Origin: Lentilactobacillus hilgardii DSM 20176 = ATCC 8290
GTDB taxonomy: Bacteria; Bacillota; Bacilli; Lactobacillales; Lactobacillaceae
Direction: 5' to 3'
DNA: 64,000 bases
Assembly (NCBI RefSeq): GCF_000159315.1
Contig: NZ_GG669993.1
Coordinates: 395,259-459,258, forward strand
Part shown: one piece after another, positions 16,549 through 24,856 of the stretch
Layout of the letters: each line of letters starts with the position of its first letter
How positions within the stretch are numbered: position 1 is the stretch's first letter
Translations under genes and position numbers: made by a program
Notes under the pieces: model-generated
The model's input: only the letters and a program-made list of their open reading frames with translations
Database searches by the model: none
Told to the model about the DNA's origin: nothing

Positions 16549-16686
16549 CTTACAAATTTAAAATAATTCAATTAAAAAGACAAAAGCCTGAACCATATCC
16601 ACAAAGAAAACGCGCGGTTACGGAACAGACTTTTAACAATGGTTAATGCCAAAAATACTTTGAATTAAGACTTTAACATCTGCAAC

Positions 16687-17304
16687 TCAATTATGCACCA
16701 TATCAGGTGCCGGCTGCCCATTTAAATCAATGGCAAATCGAACCAAGACCAAACTATCAGGCGTTACGGGCAGGCTATCAATATATACCTCCCGATGCTC
16801 GTTCTTTCGAATTCGTTGATAACCGCCTTCTTGAATTGCCTTATTCAGCACTTGAAAGGCTTGGCAGCCATCCTCTATCGGACCATGATTAATTGTTTGA
16901 ACTTCAATGCCTTCAGCAAGTTGTTCAAAATGAAGCTCTTCTCGTTTTGTATTAACAAAGTGAATTTTTTCCAACGCAGCTTTGAATGCCTTTTCATCAA
17001 CAAATAACGGTTGCTTAATCCAGATTTTAAAATCTTCAACATCGCCATTTCGCTTCCAAACAGTCTGCACCGGATAAGGTACATAAGGCTTAAATCCAGA
17101 AATTGGAATATCCCCCTCAGGACCACCACTGATTGTTTTGGCAATTCGAGCCGCAGCCTTTGCAATTCTTAAAAATTCGGGGTCATCTGTATGCTTAGTT
17201 GCTTGTCCTTGGGCCGTAATATAACTTCGAGTCGTTAGATCCACAAAGTGAGCATGTTCACTTTTACTATATTCATCTGGTTCATTTATTTCCCAATTAA
17301 ACAT
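16687..17304 (-). CDS. GyrI-like small-molecule-binding domain protein
   Basis: A 205-residue cytosolic protein with the layout of the GyrI-like family (SbmC/TipAS ligand-binding fold): an N-terminal FNWEI start, FVDLTTRSYITAQGQ, a central PYPVQTVWKR strand and KIWIKQPLFVDEKAF, and a C-terminal half with INHGPIEDGCQAFQVLNKAIQEGGY and EVYIDS. There is no DNA-binding helix-turn-helix, so it is a stand-alone ligand-binding domain. It starts at an ATG preceded by GAGGAGGG. It is monocistronic and divergent from the T-box leader. The ligand and role are unknown. Confidence 0.75.
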   Translation of the reverse strand: MFNWEINEPDEYSKSEHAHFVDLTTRSYITAQGQATKHTDDPEFLRIAKAAARIAKTISGGPEGDIPISGFKPYVPYPVQTVWKRNGDVEDFKIWIKQPLFVDEKAFKAALEKIHFVNTKREELHFEQLAEGIEVQTINHGPIEDGCQAFQVLNKAIQEGGYQRIRKNEHREVYIDSLPVTPDSLVLVRFAIDLNGQPAPDMVHN

Positions 17305-17507
17305 TTTGTGTCCCTCCTCTTTGCCCCCAATTTAAACCCTAAACACGCCATGTAGCAAATAATGTGACTGAAAAATGTAATCGCTGACACATGTACAAAT
17401 TATTGCAACGTAAGACAATTGAAATGATCCAATACTACTATTCACTACCAAAGCTGCTCACACTACATAATGATCATTTAGCAGCAAACAATTTAGTTCA
17501 TAATTAC

Positions 17508-17525
17508 TCAACTTTATAAAGTTGA
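17508..17525. promoter_or_regulatory. 18-bp perfect palindrome overlapping the T-box promoter
   Basis: TCAACTTTATAAAGTTGA is a perfect 18-bp palindrome. Its right end overlaps the -35 box (17,522-17,527) of the promoter that drives the T-box leader, so a bound protein could regulate initiation in addition to the T-box. No regulator is identified. Confidence 0.45.
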
Positions 17526-17550
17526 TAAAATTAAAAACAAATCTTACAAT
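17522..17550 (+). promoter_or_regulatory. Promoter of the T-box leader
   Basis: A -35 TTGATA (17522-17527), a 17-base spacer and a -10 TACAAT (17545-17550). The start point is expected near 17,557, about 27 bases before stem I of the T-box. Confidence 0.7.
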
Positions 17551-17556
17551 TCTAAT

Positions 17557-17840
17557 TAATTTAGCATTTAACAGCTTAAAGAGAAGAGTCATTAATCACA
17601 TGCGGTTTCCAGAAAGCGTGATATGGCTGAAAAAAGTGCACCAGAAAAATTAATGAAGATGAACTCTTAGCTTTGTTGGGGGTGAAAGCTGACAACACGA
17701 TTTGGGTACGATATCGCTCAAGGATAACGTTTTAATTTAAAACAAAAGAATCCTGAGATAGTTCATTGAAACCATAGAAACGGGTGGTACCACGAAAAAT
17801 CGTCCCTGTGCATTAAGCTGCACGGAGACGATTTTATTTT
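17557..17840 (+). promoter_or_regulatory. T-box riboswitch, possibly Met-responsive
   Basis: A T-box leader. The conserved T-box sequence GGGTGGTACCACG is at 17,782-17,794. Stem I has AAGAGT (17584-17589) pairing with ACTCTT (17663-17668) and CATTAAT (17590-17596) with ATTAATG (17649-17655). Between these the 3' strand leaves AAGATGA unpaired; the codon ATG followed by A (17659-17662) is my best reading of the specifier, which would mean tRNA-Met. A terminator follows: the AAATCGTC/GACGATTT stem at 17,796-17,840 with a T-rich tail. It precedes a broken M20 amidohydrolase. The class is certain; the amino acid is an inference. Confidence 0.88.
17796..17840 (+). terminator. T-box-controlled terminator
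   Basis: A long hairpin of AAAATCGTC with GACGATTTT, extended inward by CTGTGCA/TGCACGG, ends in TTTTATTTT. It overlaps the 3' end of the antiterminator partner sequence, as expected of a T-box attenuator. Confidence 0.82.
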
Positions 17841-17853
17841 AGGATGCAATATT

Positions 17854-19032
17854 TTGAGTACTAATCATAAACCATTAAGCAAAAAACAACTTGAAGAAAC
17901 ACTTATTCAATACCGTCATCATTTTCACGAATATCTGGAACTTGCCAACCGAGAATTTAAAACAACAGAAACCATTAAAGCTATTTTGACCAAATGGGGA
18001 ATTAAACTTCTACCCACAAATTTAAAAACAGGCGTGTTCGCCGAAATTGGTACAAGCGATGGTCCTACCGTTGCTTTAAGAGCCGACATTGATGCGCTTC
18101 CGATTCAGGAGGAATCCGGCGTTCCCTTCAGCTCTAAAGTTCCGGGTGTTATGCACGCTTGCGGACATGATACCCATATCGTATCGTTATTGGGAGGTGC
18201 CTACCTGTTAAAGCAACTTGAAGCCAGTCTTCCTGGAAAAGTTCGACTTCTTTTTCAATTATCCGAAGAAGATAGAGAAAGGGCTCTTCAATTGATTAAC
18301 AATGGTCAATTAAAAGGCGTTAATGCTATCATCGGATTTCACAATACACCTCATCAGCCAATCGGCCATGTCGGCCTTACAACTGGTGCCATCGATAAAT
18401 TCAAAGTCACCCTGACCGGTGTAGGAACCCATGCATCCGCACCGCAAAATGGTGAAGATCCGATCGCGGCGCTGGGTTATGAAATTACCGAACTGCAATC
18501 ATTAATTTCCAGAAAATTAGATCCATTTAAAGCCGCTGTATTAAGTATTACACACCTAAGTGCCGGTAATACTTGGAACGTTATCCCAAGTAATGCATTT
18601 TTTGAAGGCACTGTTCGCACAGCCGACAAAAATGTCCGTCAAGAGATTAAGAACCTTTTTTTAAATTGTTAATTATACAGCTTTGGCACATAACGTTAAA
18701 GCTGATATTAACTGGTACGCTGGAAATCCATCCGTTGATAACGATCCAACATTAACTAAGATTGTTAAGGACGAAACTGCTAAATTTGCCCCAATCTATG
18801 TACAGGAACAACAACTTGGCAGTGACGACTTTTCCTGCTACCAGGACATTATCCCTGACGTCTATGCAAATATTGGAAACGGTGGACAAGTTAGTCTTCA
18901 CAATTCACACTTTACAGCAAGTGATCATTTATTAATTGTCGGGGGGCAACTTTTTTCGAAAAAAATGCTGTCCGACTTTTAAAAAACCTAAAAACTAATC
19001 ACCAGAGGGTCAACAATAATAATTCGTTATAA
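17854..19032 (+). pseudogene. M20-family amidohydrolase, broken by frameshifts
   Basis: The frames join to one M20D amidohydrolase (hippurate hydrolase / N-acyl-amino-acid deacylase type) of about 390 residues. The first part (TTG 17854 to a stop at 18,672) has the metal-site motifs VMHACGHDTH and QLSEED. A run T7A3 at 18,656-18,665 breaks the frame, and translation resumes as IVNYTALAHNVKADINWY, reaching GSDDFSCYQ and SLHNSHF. At 18,951-18,956 (T6) a second shift is likely: the current frame ends FSKKMLSDF at 18,982, while the next frame gives FEKNAVRLLKNLKTNHQ, which is far more M20-like and stops at 19,032. Two breaks argue for gene decay, although both lie in homopolymers where sequencing errors occur. 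It follows the T-box. Confidence 0.82.
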
Positions 19033-19158
19033 TCCACGCCACTAACTGTGACAGGAGATTGAAAAAGCCGCCATAAATAATCTTTTTATCAACCCTACAC
19101 CGGTTAATCGTTTAGTATGGTTTGGTATACAAATTCTAATTTATTCGACCACTATTCT

Positions 19159-20415
19159 CTAAGCATTAAAATAGTCATTAACGGTTTGTTTATAAATCTC
19201 AATAAAACGCTCAAAATTTTCCAGCTCAACAAACTCGTCAACTTGGTGTGCCGTCATATTACCTGGGCCGAAGACCGCAACCGTGATCGTTGGGTTTACT
19301 TTGACGAATTCTGCCGCATCCGTACCACCAGGATACCCACCCAATGGTAATTTTTGTTGGAGTTGCTGTTCACCATGCTTTCTAAGTAACTGAATCAATT
19401 TATTATTCGGATCGCTTACCACGGGATATTTGTTCCCAAGAAGTTTAAATGACAAGTCGGCTTCCGACTCCTGATTATTCTTAGAAATAATCCGTTTTAA
19501 ATGGTCAATAATGGCATCGTTGGGTTCTTCTGGAATGGTTCTGATCTTAGCATAAACAGAGGCCGAAGCCGGAACGGAATTCAACTGATCACCACCATTA
19601 ATTTTGGTGACCACAGGAATCGTTTTCCCTAAAATAGCATTTTTTTCATGAAGTGTCCTGAAATATTTAATTTCATTATCGTACGCCTTGATTAAAGGTG
19701 CAATGGCATTTATTCCTAATTGCGGCGATGAACTATGAGCCGTTTTCCCCTTTGCCAGTGTTTCATACGTAATGGAACCCTTGTGCGCAAAACTCAAAAG
19801 ATATTGTTCGGTCGAATTGTTTTCTTTAACTAATTCCTTAATCTGTGCTTTTGAAAACTTAAATGGATTTAGCGGTGTATCCTGTGTTAGCCAATCTAAA
19901 GGTTCACTACTTGGTTCAGCAATGATTGCCGCTGAAACATCATCCAAATACCCATGTTTAGCAAAGTTCTGTGCACCTTGCATATGATTGACTGTACTAG
20001 ACTCCTCACCAACTGTTGCCAATAAACGAATGGTTCCGTTTATCGGATTTCCGGACTGCTTCAGCTCGATCATTGTGATAATTTCGGCAGCAAGTCCGGA
20101 TTTCATATCACTCGTGCCTCGACCGTACATGCGATCGCCAACAATTTCGGCCCCTAAGGGATTGTGCAGCCATTTTGACCGTTCGCCAATATCAACAACA
20201 TCTTGATGCCCTTCAAAAACAATTACTGGTGACGTTTTATCACCAACTTCGGCAACTAAATTAAATCTCCCTGGTTCAACCTCAATTGTCTTACCGTGAA
20301 TCCCATAACTTTCCAAATATCGAGAAAGATATTTGGCCGTTCCTTCTTCTCGACCACCAACTGTATTAATTTTAATTAAATCGCTCAGTAATTTAATCCG
20401 GTCTTTTCGATCCAT
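19159..20415 (-). CDS. ArgE/DapE-family deacylase (M20 metallopeptidase superfamily)
   Basis: An intact 418-residue enzyme. The metal-binding motifs are in order: FEGHQDVVD (about 68-76), YGRGTSDMKSGLAA (about 98-111), ATVGEESST with the catalytic Glu pair, IAEPSS, and a late GGTDAAEF followed by GNMTAHQVDEFVE. Between them lies the dimerisation domain with AHKGSITYE and GKTAHSSSP. This matches the ArgE/DapE/acetylornithine deacetylase-succinyl-DAP desuccinylase group (dapE-like) of lactobacilli; the acyl substrate is not fixed by sequence. It starts at an ATG preceded by a weak GGGAG site. It is convergent with the broken M20 gene. Confidence 0.88.
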   Translation of the reverse strand: MDRKDRIKLLSDLIKINTVGGREEGTAKYLSRYLESYGIHGKTIEVEPGRFNLVAEVGDKTSPVIVFEGHQDVVDIGERSKWLHNPLGAEIVGDRMYGRGTSDMKSGLAAEIITMIELKQSGNPINGTIRLLATVGEESSTVNHMQGAQNFAKHGYLDDVSAAIIAEPSSEPLDWLTQDTPLNPFKFSKAQIKELVKENNSTEQYLLSFAHKGSITYETLAKGKTAHSSSPQLGINAIAPLIKAYDNEIKYFRTLHEKNAILGKTIPVVTKINGGDQLNSVPASASVYAKIRTIPEEPNDAIIDHLKRIISKNNQESEADLSFKLLGNKYPVVSDPNNKLIQLLRKHGEQQLQQKLPLGGYPGGTDAAEFVKVNPTITVAVFGPGNMTAHQVDEFVELENFERFIEIYKQTVNDYFNA

Positions 20416-20621
20416 AATATTAACAACTCCCGTTAAGTCAGCTTTTATAGATTGTTAAAAAGTAACTGTCGATGTTTTAAGCCTTTATACTATTATAAGG
20501 CATTGTTAACGAATTCGCTTTCTTTTCGGCCATTTCAGTTGAAAATTTCCTTAATCATCATAAAACACTCACGTCAAAATATTGATGCAAATGTGCCTAA
20601 TCTAGTTTATACTGAAAATGC

Positions 20622-20697
20622 AGCTAGGGGAGCAATTTGCTGAGACCATTTTGGGGAACCCTTTGAACCTGTGAGTCAGTACTCGCGTAGGGAAGCT
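20622..20697 (+). promoter_or_regulatory. TPP riboswitch (THI element)
   Basis: The conserved THI-box segments are all present in order: CTAGGGGAGC (20624-20633), GCTGAGA (20639-20645), CCCTTTGAACCTG (20659-20671) and CGCGTAGGGAAGC (20684-20696). Only a short variable arm replaces the P3 extension. A TATACT -10 box is at 20,608-20,613. Downstream, a hairpin at 20,723-20,744 holds the Shine-Dalgarno site of the methyltransferase gene, so control is probably translational. The rest of the 20,416-20,621 stretch shows nothing else clear. Confidence 0.95.
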
Positions 20698-20722
20698 TAA
20701 CAATATGAGTATGTTAATTTCT

Positions 20723-20745
20723 CTCCAAGCAATAATTCTTGGAGG
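20723..20745 (+). promoter_or_regulatory. Shine-Dalgarno-sequestering hairpin below the TPP riboswitch
   Basis: CTCCAAG (20723-20729) pairs with CTTGGAG (20738-20744). The GGAGG ribosome site at 20,741-20,745 lies in the 3' arm, eight bases before the ATG at 20,753. An upstream TTAACA/TGTTAA hairpin (20,697-20,717) may help switch between states. No U-run follows at the usual position, so it looks like a translational sequestor more than a terminator. Confidence 0.65.
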
Positions 20746-20752
20746 TTTTATC

Positions 20753-21478
20753 ATGGTTAAAACACATGCAATAGAAATTTTTGATGGTTATGCGACTGAA
20801 TATGATCAGTGGTTTCTGGCCAATAAGCAGATATTTCTGAGTGAACTAAAACTTTTAAAATCTGTTTTAGACTTAGGCTCAACAAAACATGTCTTGTCAA
20901 TCGGTTGTGGCAGCGGGTTATTTGAAGATACCCTCCACCGCCAATATGGCCTGCCACTTTTTGATGGTGTTGAACCATCTACCGATATGGCACAGATTGC
21001 AAAAAAGCGGGGATTAAACGTTCGCGTTGGAAAAGCAGAAAGTATTAATCTGCCCGCAAGACAGTATGATACCATTTACTTTAATGGCAGCTCCAGTTAT
21101 ATTAAGGACTTATTGGCGGCTTATCAAAATTGTATCAAAGCACTCAAGTCCGGCGGCCATTTTATTTTAATTGACGTGCCAAAAGAAAGTGCTTATGGAT
21201 TAATGTATATGCTTGCCAAAATTCAGGGTAATTATCAATCAGAAGAATTGGCAAATGTTCTTCCGAAATGGCCATACCTAATTGAACTGGTTGATTCTGC
21301 ATACTGGCATACCACCCTAGAAAAAAAGCACCTTTTAGAAAACGAGCTTCAGCTACGACATTTAAGGTTCAAACAAACCTTGGTAGCAAACCCACTCTAC
21401 ACAAACGATAGTGCTGAAGAACCTGAAGATGGCTTTTCAAAAGGTGGTTATGTCGCAATAATTGCCGAAAAGCCTTAA
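20753..21478 (+). CDS. Class I SAM-dependent methyltransferase under TPP control
   Basis: A 241-residue methyltransferase. SAM motif I is VLSIGCGSGLFEDTL around residues 47-61, motif II includes DGVEPSTDM, then GKAESINLPARQYDTIYFNGSSSYI (motifs III-IV) and the LKSGGHFILIDVP post-motif. It starts at an ATG with GGAGG eight bases upstream; an in-frame ATG at 20,705 lies inside the leader and is ignored. The TPP riboswitch directly upstream links it to thiamine. No enzyme of thiamine biosynthesis adjoins it, though thiamine pyrophosphokinase is encoded at 51,397. I cannot name the methyl acceptor; a thiamine-precursor salvage or modification role is possible. A strong terminator follows. Confidence 0.88.
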   Translation: MVKTHAIEIFDGYATEYDQWFLANKQIFLSELKLLKSVLDLGSTKHVLSIGCGSGLFEDTLHRQYGLPLFDGVEPSTDMAQIAKKRGLNVRVGKAESINLPARQYDTIYFNGSSSYIKDLLAAYQNCIKALKSGGHFILIDVPKESAYGLMYMLAKIQGNYQSEELANVLPKWPYLIELVDSAYWHTTLEKKHLLENELQLRHLRFKQTLVANPLYTNDSAEEPEDGFSKGGYVAIIAEKP

Positions 21479-21486
21479 AACAAAAT

Positions 21487-21541
21487 AAATAAGCTGACAC
21501 CAATCCCTTGTTTATCAAGGAAATGATGTCAGCTTATTTAG
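21487..21541. terminator. Bidirectional Rho-independent terminator
   Basis: A 13-bp perfect stem, AAATAAGCTGACA (21487-21499) with TGTCAGCTTATTT (21527-21539), has an inner CCTTG/CAAGG pair of arms. It lies between the convergent methyltransferase and msrA genes. Confidence 0.85.
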
Positions 21542-21551
21542 GTTCTGCTGA

Positions 21552-22079
21552 TTATTTTTGTTTTGACTGCCAGTGGTCTTTCACAAATTTTTCACGTCCG
21601 CCAGCTTCCTCCATTTGGAAACGAAATGGATTTTTTTTATAAAACTGTTGATGTTCCTCTTCTGCTGGATAAAAGGGTTTGGCATCTTCAATTTGAGTGA
21701 CAATCGGCTGGTCAAACATACCGGTTTCCTCTAAAGCTTTTTTGGAAGCCTCCGCAATTTTTCGTTGCGCTTCATCTTTCACAAAGATCACTGGACGATA
21801 GTTATCTCCTCGATCCTGAAACTGTCCCATTGCATCTGTTGGATCTGTTTGTTGCCAATAAATTTGAACCAGTTGCTTATAACTAATAATATCTGGATCA
21901 AAATTAATTTTAACGGCTTCGGTATGTCCCGTTGTATGGCTGCTAACCTGTTCGTAGCTCGGATTTGCTACATGACCGCCCGTATATCCGGAAATAACTT
22001 TATTAATACCGGGCATGGTATCAAACGGTTTAACCATACACCAGAAACACCCACCGGCAAAAATTGCTGTATCTTCCAT
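21552..22079 (-). CDS. msrA: Peptide methionine-(S)-sulfoxide reductase
   Basis: A 175-residue MsrA. The catalytic motif GCFWC is at residues 10-14 with Cys11 as nucleophile. The family blocks [25 protein letters not shown] and [22 protein letters not shown] follow, and EEEHQQFY is near the C-terminus. It reduces the S epimer of methionine sulfoxide in proteins. The start is ATG 22079, which has GAGGTG seven bases upstream; the GTG three codons earlier is part of that ribosome site. msrB lies just upstream (64-base gap), so both epimers are covered by one oxidative-repair unit. Confidence 0.96.
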   Translation of the reverse strand: MEDTAIFAGGCFWCMVKPFDTMPGINKVISGYTGGHVANPSYEQVSSHTTGHTEAVKINFDPDIISYKQLVQIYWQQTDPTDAMGQFQDRGDNYRPVIFVKDEAQRKIAEASKKALEETGMFDQPIVTQIEDAKPFYPAEEEHQQFYKKNPFRFQMEEAGGREKFVKDHWQSKQK

Positions 22080-22143
22080 TAATGACACCTCTTTGACTTT
22101 ATTATTAATATCATCTAAACATCAATTTTAACAGCTGTACATA

Positions 22144-22575
22144 TCAGTTAAACATTGTTTTATACTGATCGTACCCTGCCTCTTCAAGCTCGTCTGCGGG
22201 GATGAACTTCAAGGCCGCGGAATTAATGCAATATCGTTGGCCGCCTGCTTCTTTGGGTCCATCGCCAAACACATGCCCTAGATGAGAATGAGCATCATTA
22301 CTTTGAACTTCCTCTCTAATCATTCCGTGAGAAGTATCCAAATTCTTATGAATACTTGTTTGCTCAATTGGTTTGGTAAATGATGGCCATCCACACCCAG
22401 CGTCATATTTGTCCTTAGATGAAAACAAAGGTTCACCACTTACGACGTCAACATAAATACCCTCTTGATAAAAATGATCATATTGACCACTAAAGGGTGC
22501 CTCCGTAGCGGCCTCTTGGGTAACCGCATACTGTTCTGGTGTTAATCGATGTTTTAAATCTTTTTTCTCAACCAT
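22144..22575 (-). CDS. msrB: Peptide methionine-(R)-sulfoxide reductase
   Basis: A 143-residue MsrB with catalytic Cys116 in GGQRYCINS, the conserved GCGWPSF segment holding Cys61, and [11 protein letters not shown]. The two CxxC pairs that bind zinc in many MsrB proteins are missing ([11 protein letters not shown] occurs where the first is expected), so this is the zinc-free type. It starts at an ATG behind GGAGG. It reduces the R epimer of methionine sulfoxide and is paired with the downstream msrA. Confidence 0.96.
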   Translation of the reverse strand: MVEKKDLKHRLTPEQYAVTQEAATEAPFSGQYDHFYQEGIYVDVVSGEPLFSSKDKYDAGCGWPSFTKPIEQTSIHKNLDTSHGMIREEVQSNDAHSHLGHVFGDGPKEAGGQRYCINSAALKFIPADELEEAGYDQYKTMFN

Positions 22576-22657
22576 GCTTGACCTCCTGCCAAGGGTAAAT
22601 AGATTGTGTGCAACTAATGCTTTCTACATTATAGGTCGTCATTGCTTTTATGTAAAC

Positions 22658-22689
22658 AAAAAACGGCCTCAGTGATAAACTGTGGACCG
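22658..22689 (-). terminator. Rho-independent terminator of ppaC
   Basis: On the minus strand CGGTCCACAG pairs imperfectly with CTGAGGCCG and is followed by TTTTTTG (22,663-22,657). It lies about 45 bases after the ppaC stop. Confidence 0.65.
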
Positions 22690-22734
22690 AATTTAACATG
22701 CTATTTCAACTTAATCAAATATACGTACGAGTCA

Positions 22735-23664
22735 TTAACTTAATGCATCAGTTAATGGTGGTACTACCTGTTTCTTTCGAGAAACAACACCTGGTAACGG
22801 CATTGTATTGTCACTAGCAAACTTTTCGTTGAAAGCTTTTTCAACGGCATCTAAAGATGATCCAACTGCAATCAACTTGGAATCACTATTCAAAACGTTC
22901 GTAACAAGTACTAAGAATAAATCGTATCCCTTATCGGAAGCTTCGGCTGACATTGCCTTTTTAATATCATCCTGACGCTTATCAATATCATCAAAGTCAA
23001 CAACGTTGATTTGATCAATTCGAACACTCTTGCCACCCATTGTAAATGACTTTGCATCTGAGTCGATTAGTTCCTGATCACTTTTAGCTGCAACGTTAGT
23101 TCCAGCCTTGAGCATTTCAATACCATACTTTTCGTAATCAATATCAGCAATCTCCGCCAATGTCTTAACAGCAATTTTGTCATCATCAGTCGTTGTAGGA
23201 GACTTAAGCAATAACGTATCGGAAATAATTGCTGAAAGCATCAAGCCGGCAAGTTGAGCCGGAATTTCAATCTTGTTTTCGTCAAACATCTTAACCAAAA
23301 TTGTACTGCAGCAACCTAATGGTTCTGCACGATAATATAATGGTAATTCTGTTTGGAAATTTGAAATACGGTGATGATCAACAACGTGGGTAATTTTAAC
23401 ATCTTTAATGTCGCTAACACTTTGTTGAAATTCATTATGATCAACCAACATAACTGAATCAACTTCATTACTAGCTGTCTTAATCACTCGTGGTGTTGTT
23501 TCATCAAAGTAATTCAAAACAAAATTGGTTTCCGGATTTGGTTGTCCCAAAGCGACGGCCTCAGTATCATAACCTAATTGGTTTTGAAGATACGAGTACG
23601 CTTTTGCGGCTACAATTGCATCTGTATCAGGGTTTTGGTGACCAAAAACTAATTCTTTACTCAT
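22735..23664 (-). CDS. ppaC: Manganese-dependent inorganic pyrophosphatase
   Basis: A 309-residue family II pyrophosphatase of the DHH superfamily. Metal ligands are in GHQNPDTDA (residues 8-16), LVDHNEF (about 73-79) and VVDHHRIS (DHH motif, about 92-99). The DHHA2 domain forms the C-terminal part with [10 protein letters not shown] near the end. It hydrolyses PPi to drive biosynthesis and polymerisation. It starts at an ATG preceded by GGAG. It lies 28 bases downstream of the lysR gene and may be cotranscribed with it. Confidence 0.97.
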   Translation of the reverse strand: MSKELVFGHQNPDTDAIVAAKAYSYLQNQLGYDTEAVALGQPNPETNFVLNYFDETTPRVIKTASNEVDSVMLVDHNEFQQSVSDIKDVKITHVVDHHRISNFQTELPLYYRAEPLGCCSTILVKMFDENKIEIPAQLAGLMLSAIISDTLLLKSPTTTDDDKIAVKTLAEIADIDYEKYGIEMLKAGTNVAAKSDQELIDSDAKSFTMGGKSVRIDQINVVDFDDIDKRQDDIKKAMSAEASDKGYDLFLVLVTNVLNSDSKLIAVGSSLDAVEKAFNEKFASDNTMPLPGVVSRKKQVVPPLTDALS

Positions 23665-23692
23665 TTACAAAATCTCCTTTAATTTTTAAAAA

Positions 23693-24652
23693 TTAATCTG
23701 CTAATCGGGATAGATAATCCTTAGTATTCAAAAATTCGTCAAATTTAGACAAGAAACGACCGATTCTTGGAATTTCATTCTTATTTTTCCGATAAACAAA
23801 CTTCAAATCAAATTTAATTTTAGGATCAAATTCAGAGACAAAAATATCATCATTTGTCAGATCCTTTAGATTAATATTGACCATGTATGATTTTGGTAAT
23901 GCAGTATTTGTACCAGTGTTAATTGCAAACTTCAAAATCTGCTCAGGCATGGTATAACGAGCAGCTGCAGTTGGAAAGTCAACCATTTGGTTTTTAAACG
24001 TTTCCCGTAACGTCTGGTTCAAGTAATAATCTTGTGGATACATGACCCATGGTCGATCGTTAACATCTTTTAAATGAACTTTCTTTTTCTTAGAAAGATC
24101 TTGATTATGATGAATTAACAACAAATCATCCGAAATGATCTTTTTAGAACTGTACGGTTTCCAGTTTTTAATTGATTCATCCGGAAGATACATAATTGCC
24201 AGGTCAATTTTGTTATTTTCCAAACTCTCCCAAATCTCTTTTCGGGTTAACATATGGAAATTAACAACCAAATCTGGATTCTCATGATAAAGTTCCAAAG
24301 CAAAATCTTCAAACACTTTAGTCTCAATTGAAGCCAAAATACCAAGATTGATTTCACCAGTTGTTGAACTGGTTGCTTGTTGAATTTCATCGGTTGCATC
24401 ATTCAGTAAATCATAGATTTGATGGGTCGTTTTTAGCATAATATAACCGGCATCCGTTAACCGTAACTTTTTACCTACTGAATAAAATAATGATGTTCCA
24501 ACAGTGCGCTCCAGTTTTTTGATTTGCTGAGTCAACGCCGGCTGTGTGATACCTAAAATTTGTGCAGCCTGCGTATAATTCATTGTATCAGCCAACTGAA
24601 GAAAATACGATAACGTTTTTGATGAAAAAATACTTTCCTGAGTGGTTTTCAT
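23693..24652 (-). CDS. LysR-family transcriptional regulator
   Basis: A 319-residue protein with the LysR winged helix-turn-helix in residues 13-72 (FLQLADTMNYTQAAQILGITQPALTQQIKKLE, given here in two adjoining parts: the scaffold helix and the recognition helix ITQPALTQQIKKLE) and a type-2 periplasmic effector domain (about 95-300). The start is an ATG with GGAG upstream. It runs in the same direction as ppaC and directly precedes it, which may mean co-regulation with pyrophosphatase. The effector and targets are unknown. Confidence 0.9.
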   Translation of the reverse strand: MKTTQESIFSSKTLSYFLQLADTMNYTQAAQILGITQPALTQQIKKLERTVGTSLFYSVGKKLRLTDAGYIMLKTTHQIYDLLNDATDEIQQATSSTTGEINLGILASIETKVFEDFALELYHENPDLVVNFHMLTRKEIWESLENNKIDLAIMYLPDESIKNWKPYSSKKIISDDLLLIHHNQDLSKKKKVHLKDVNDRPWVMYPQDYYLNQTLRETFKNQMVDFPTAAARYTMPEQILKFAINTGTNTALPKSYMVNINLKDLTNDDIFVSEFDPKIKFDLKFVYRKNKNEIPRIGRFLSKFDEFLNTKDYLSRLAD

Positions 24653-24856
24653 TCAGTCTCTCCTTAATGAAGTTAAGGTTAATAAGGTGTGAACCTTACT
24701 TCCATATATGATCACTAAACTAGTCCAAGACCGCTTTAAATCACCATTTCTGGTCGTTAATGGAAGCTGCCTTGCTTATAAGATAACTTATAATTAACCA
24801 TTATGAATTATTATAATTCTAAATGAAATGACAATCAATTAAGAGAACACAAAATT

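Noticed and set aside
14052..17304. Toxin-antitoxin or polymorphic toxin cassette around the ADP-ribosyltransferase
   Set aside because: The neighbours (SGNH hydrolase, GyrI-like protein) are single genes with their own signals and neither resembles an immunity protein; no delivery domain or LXG/WXG motif is seen.
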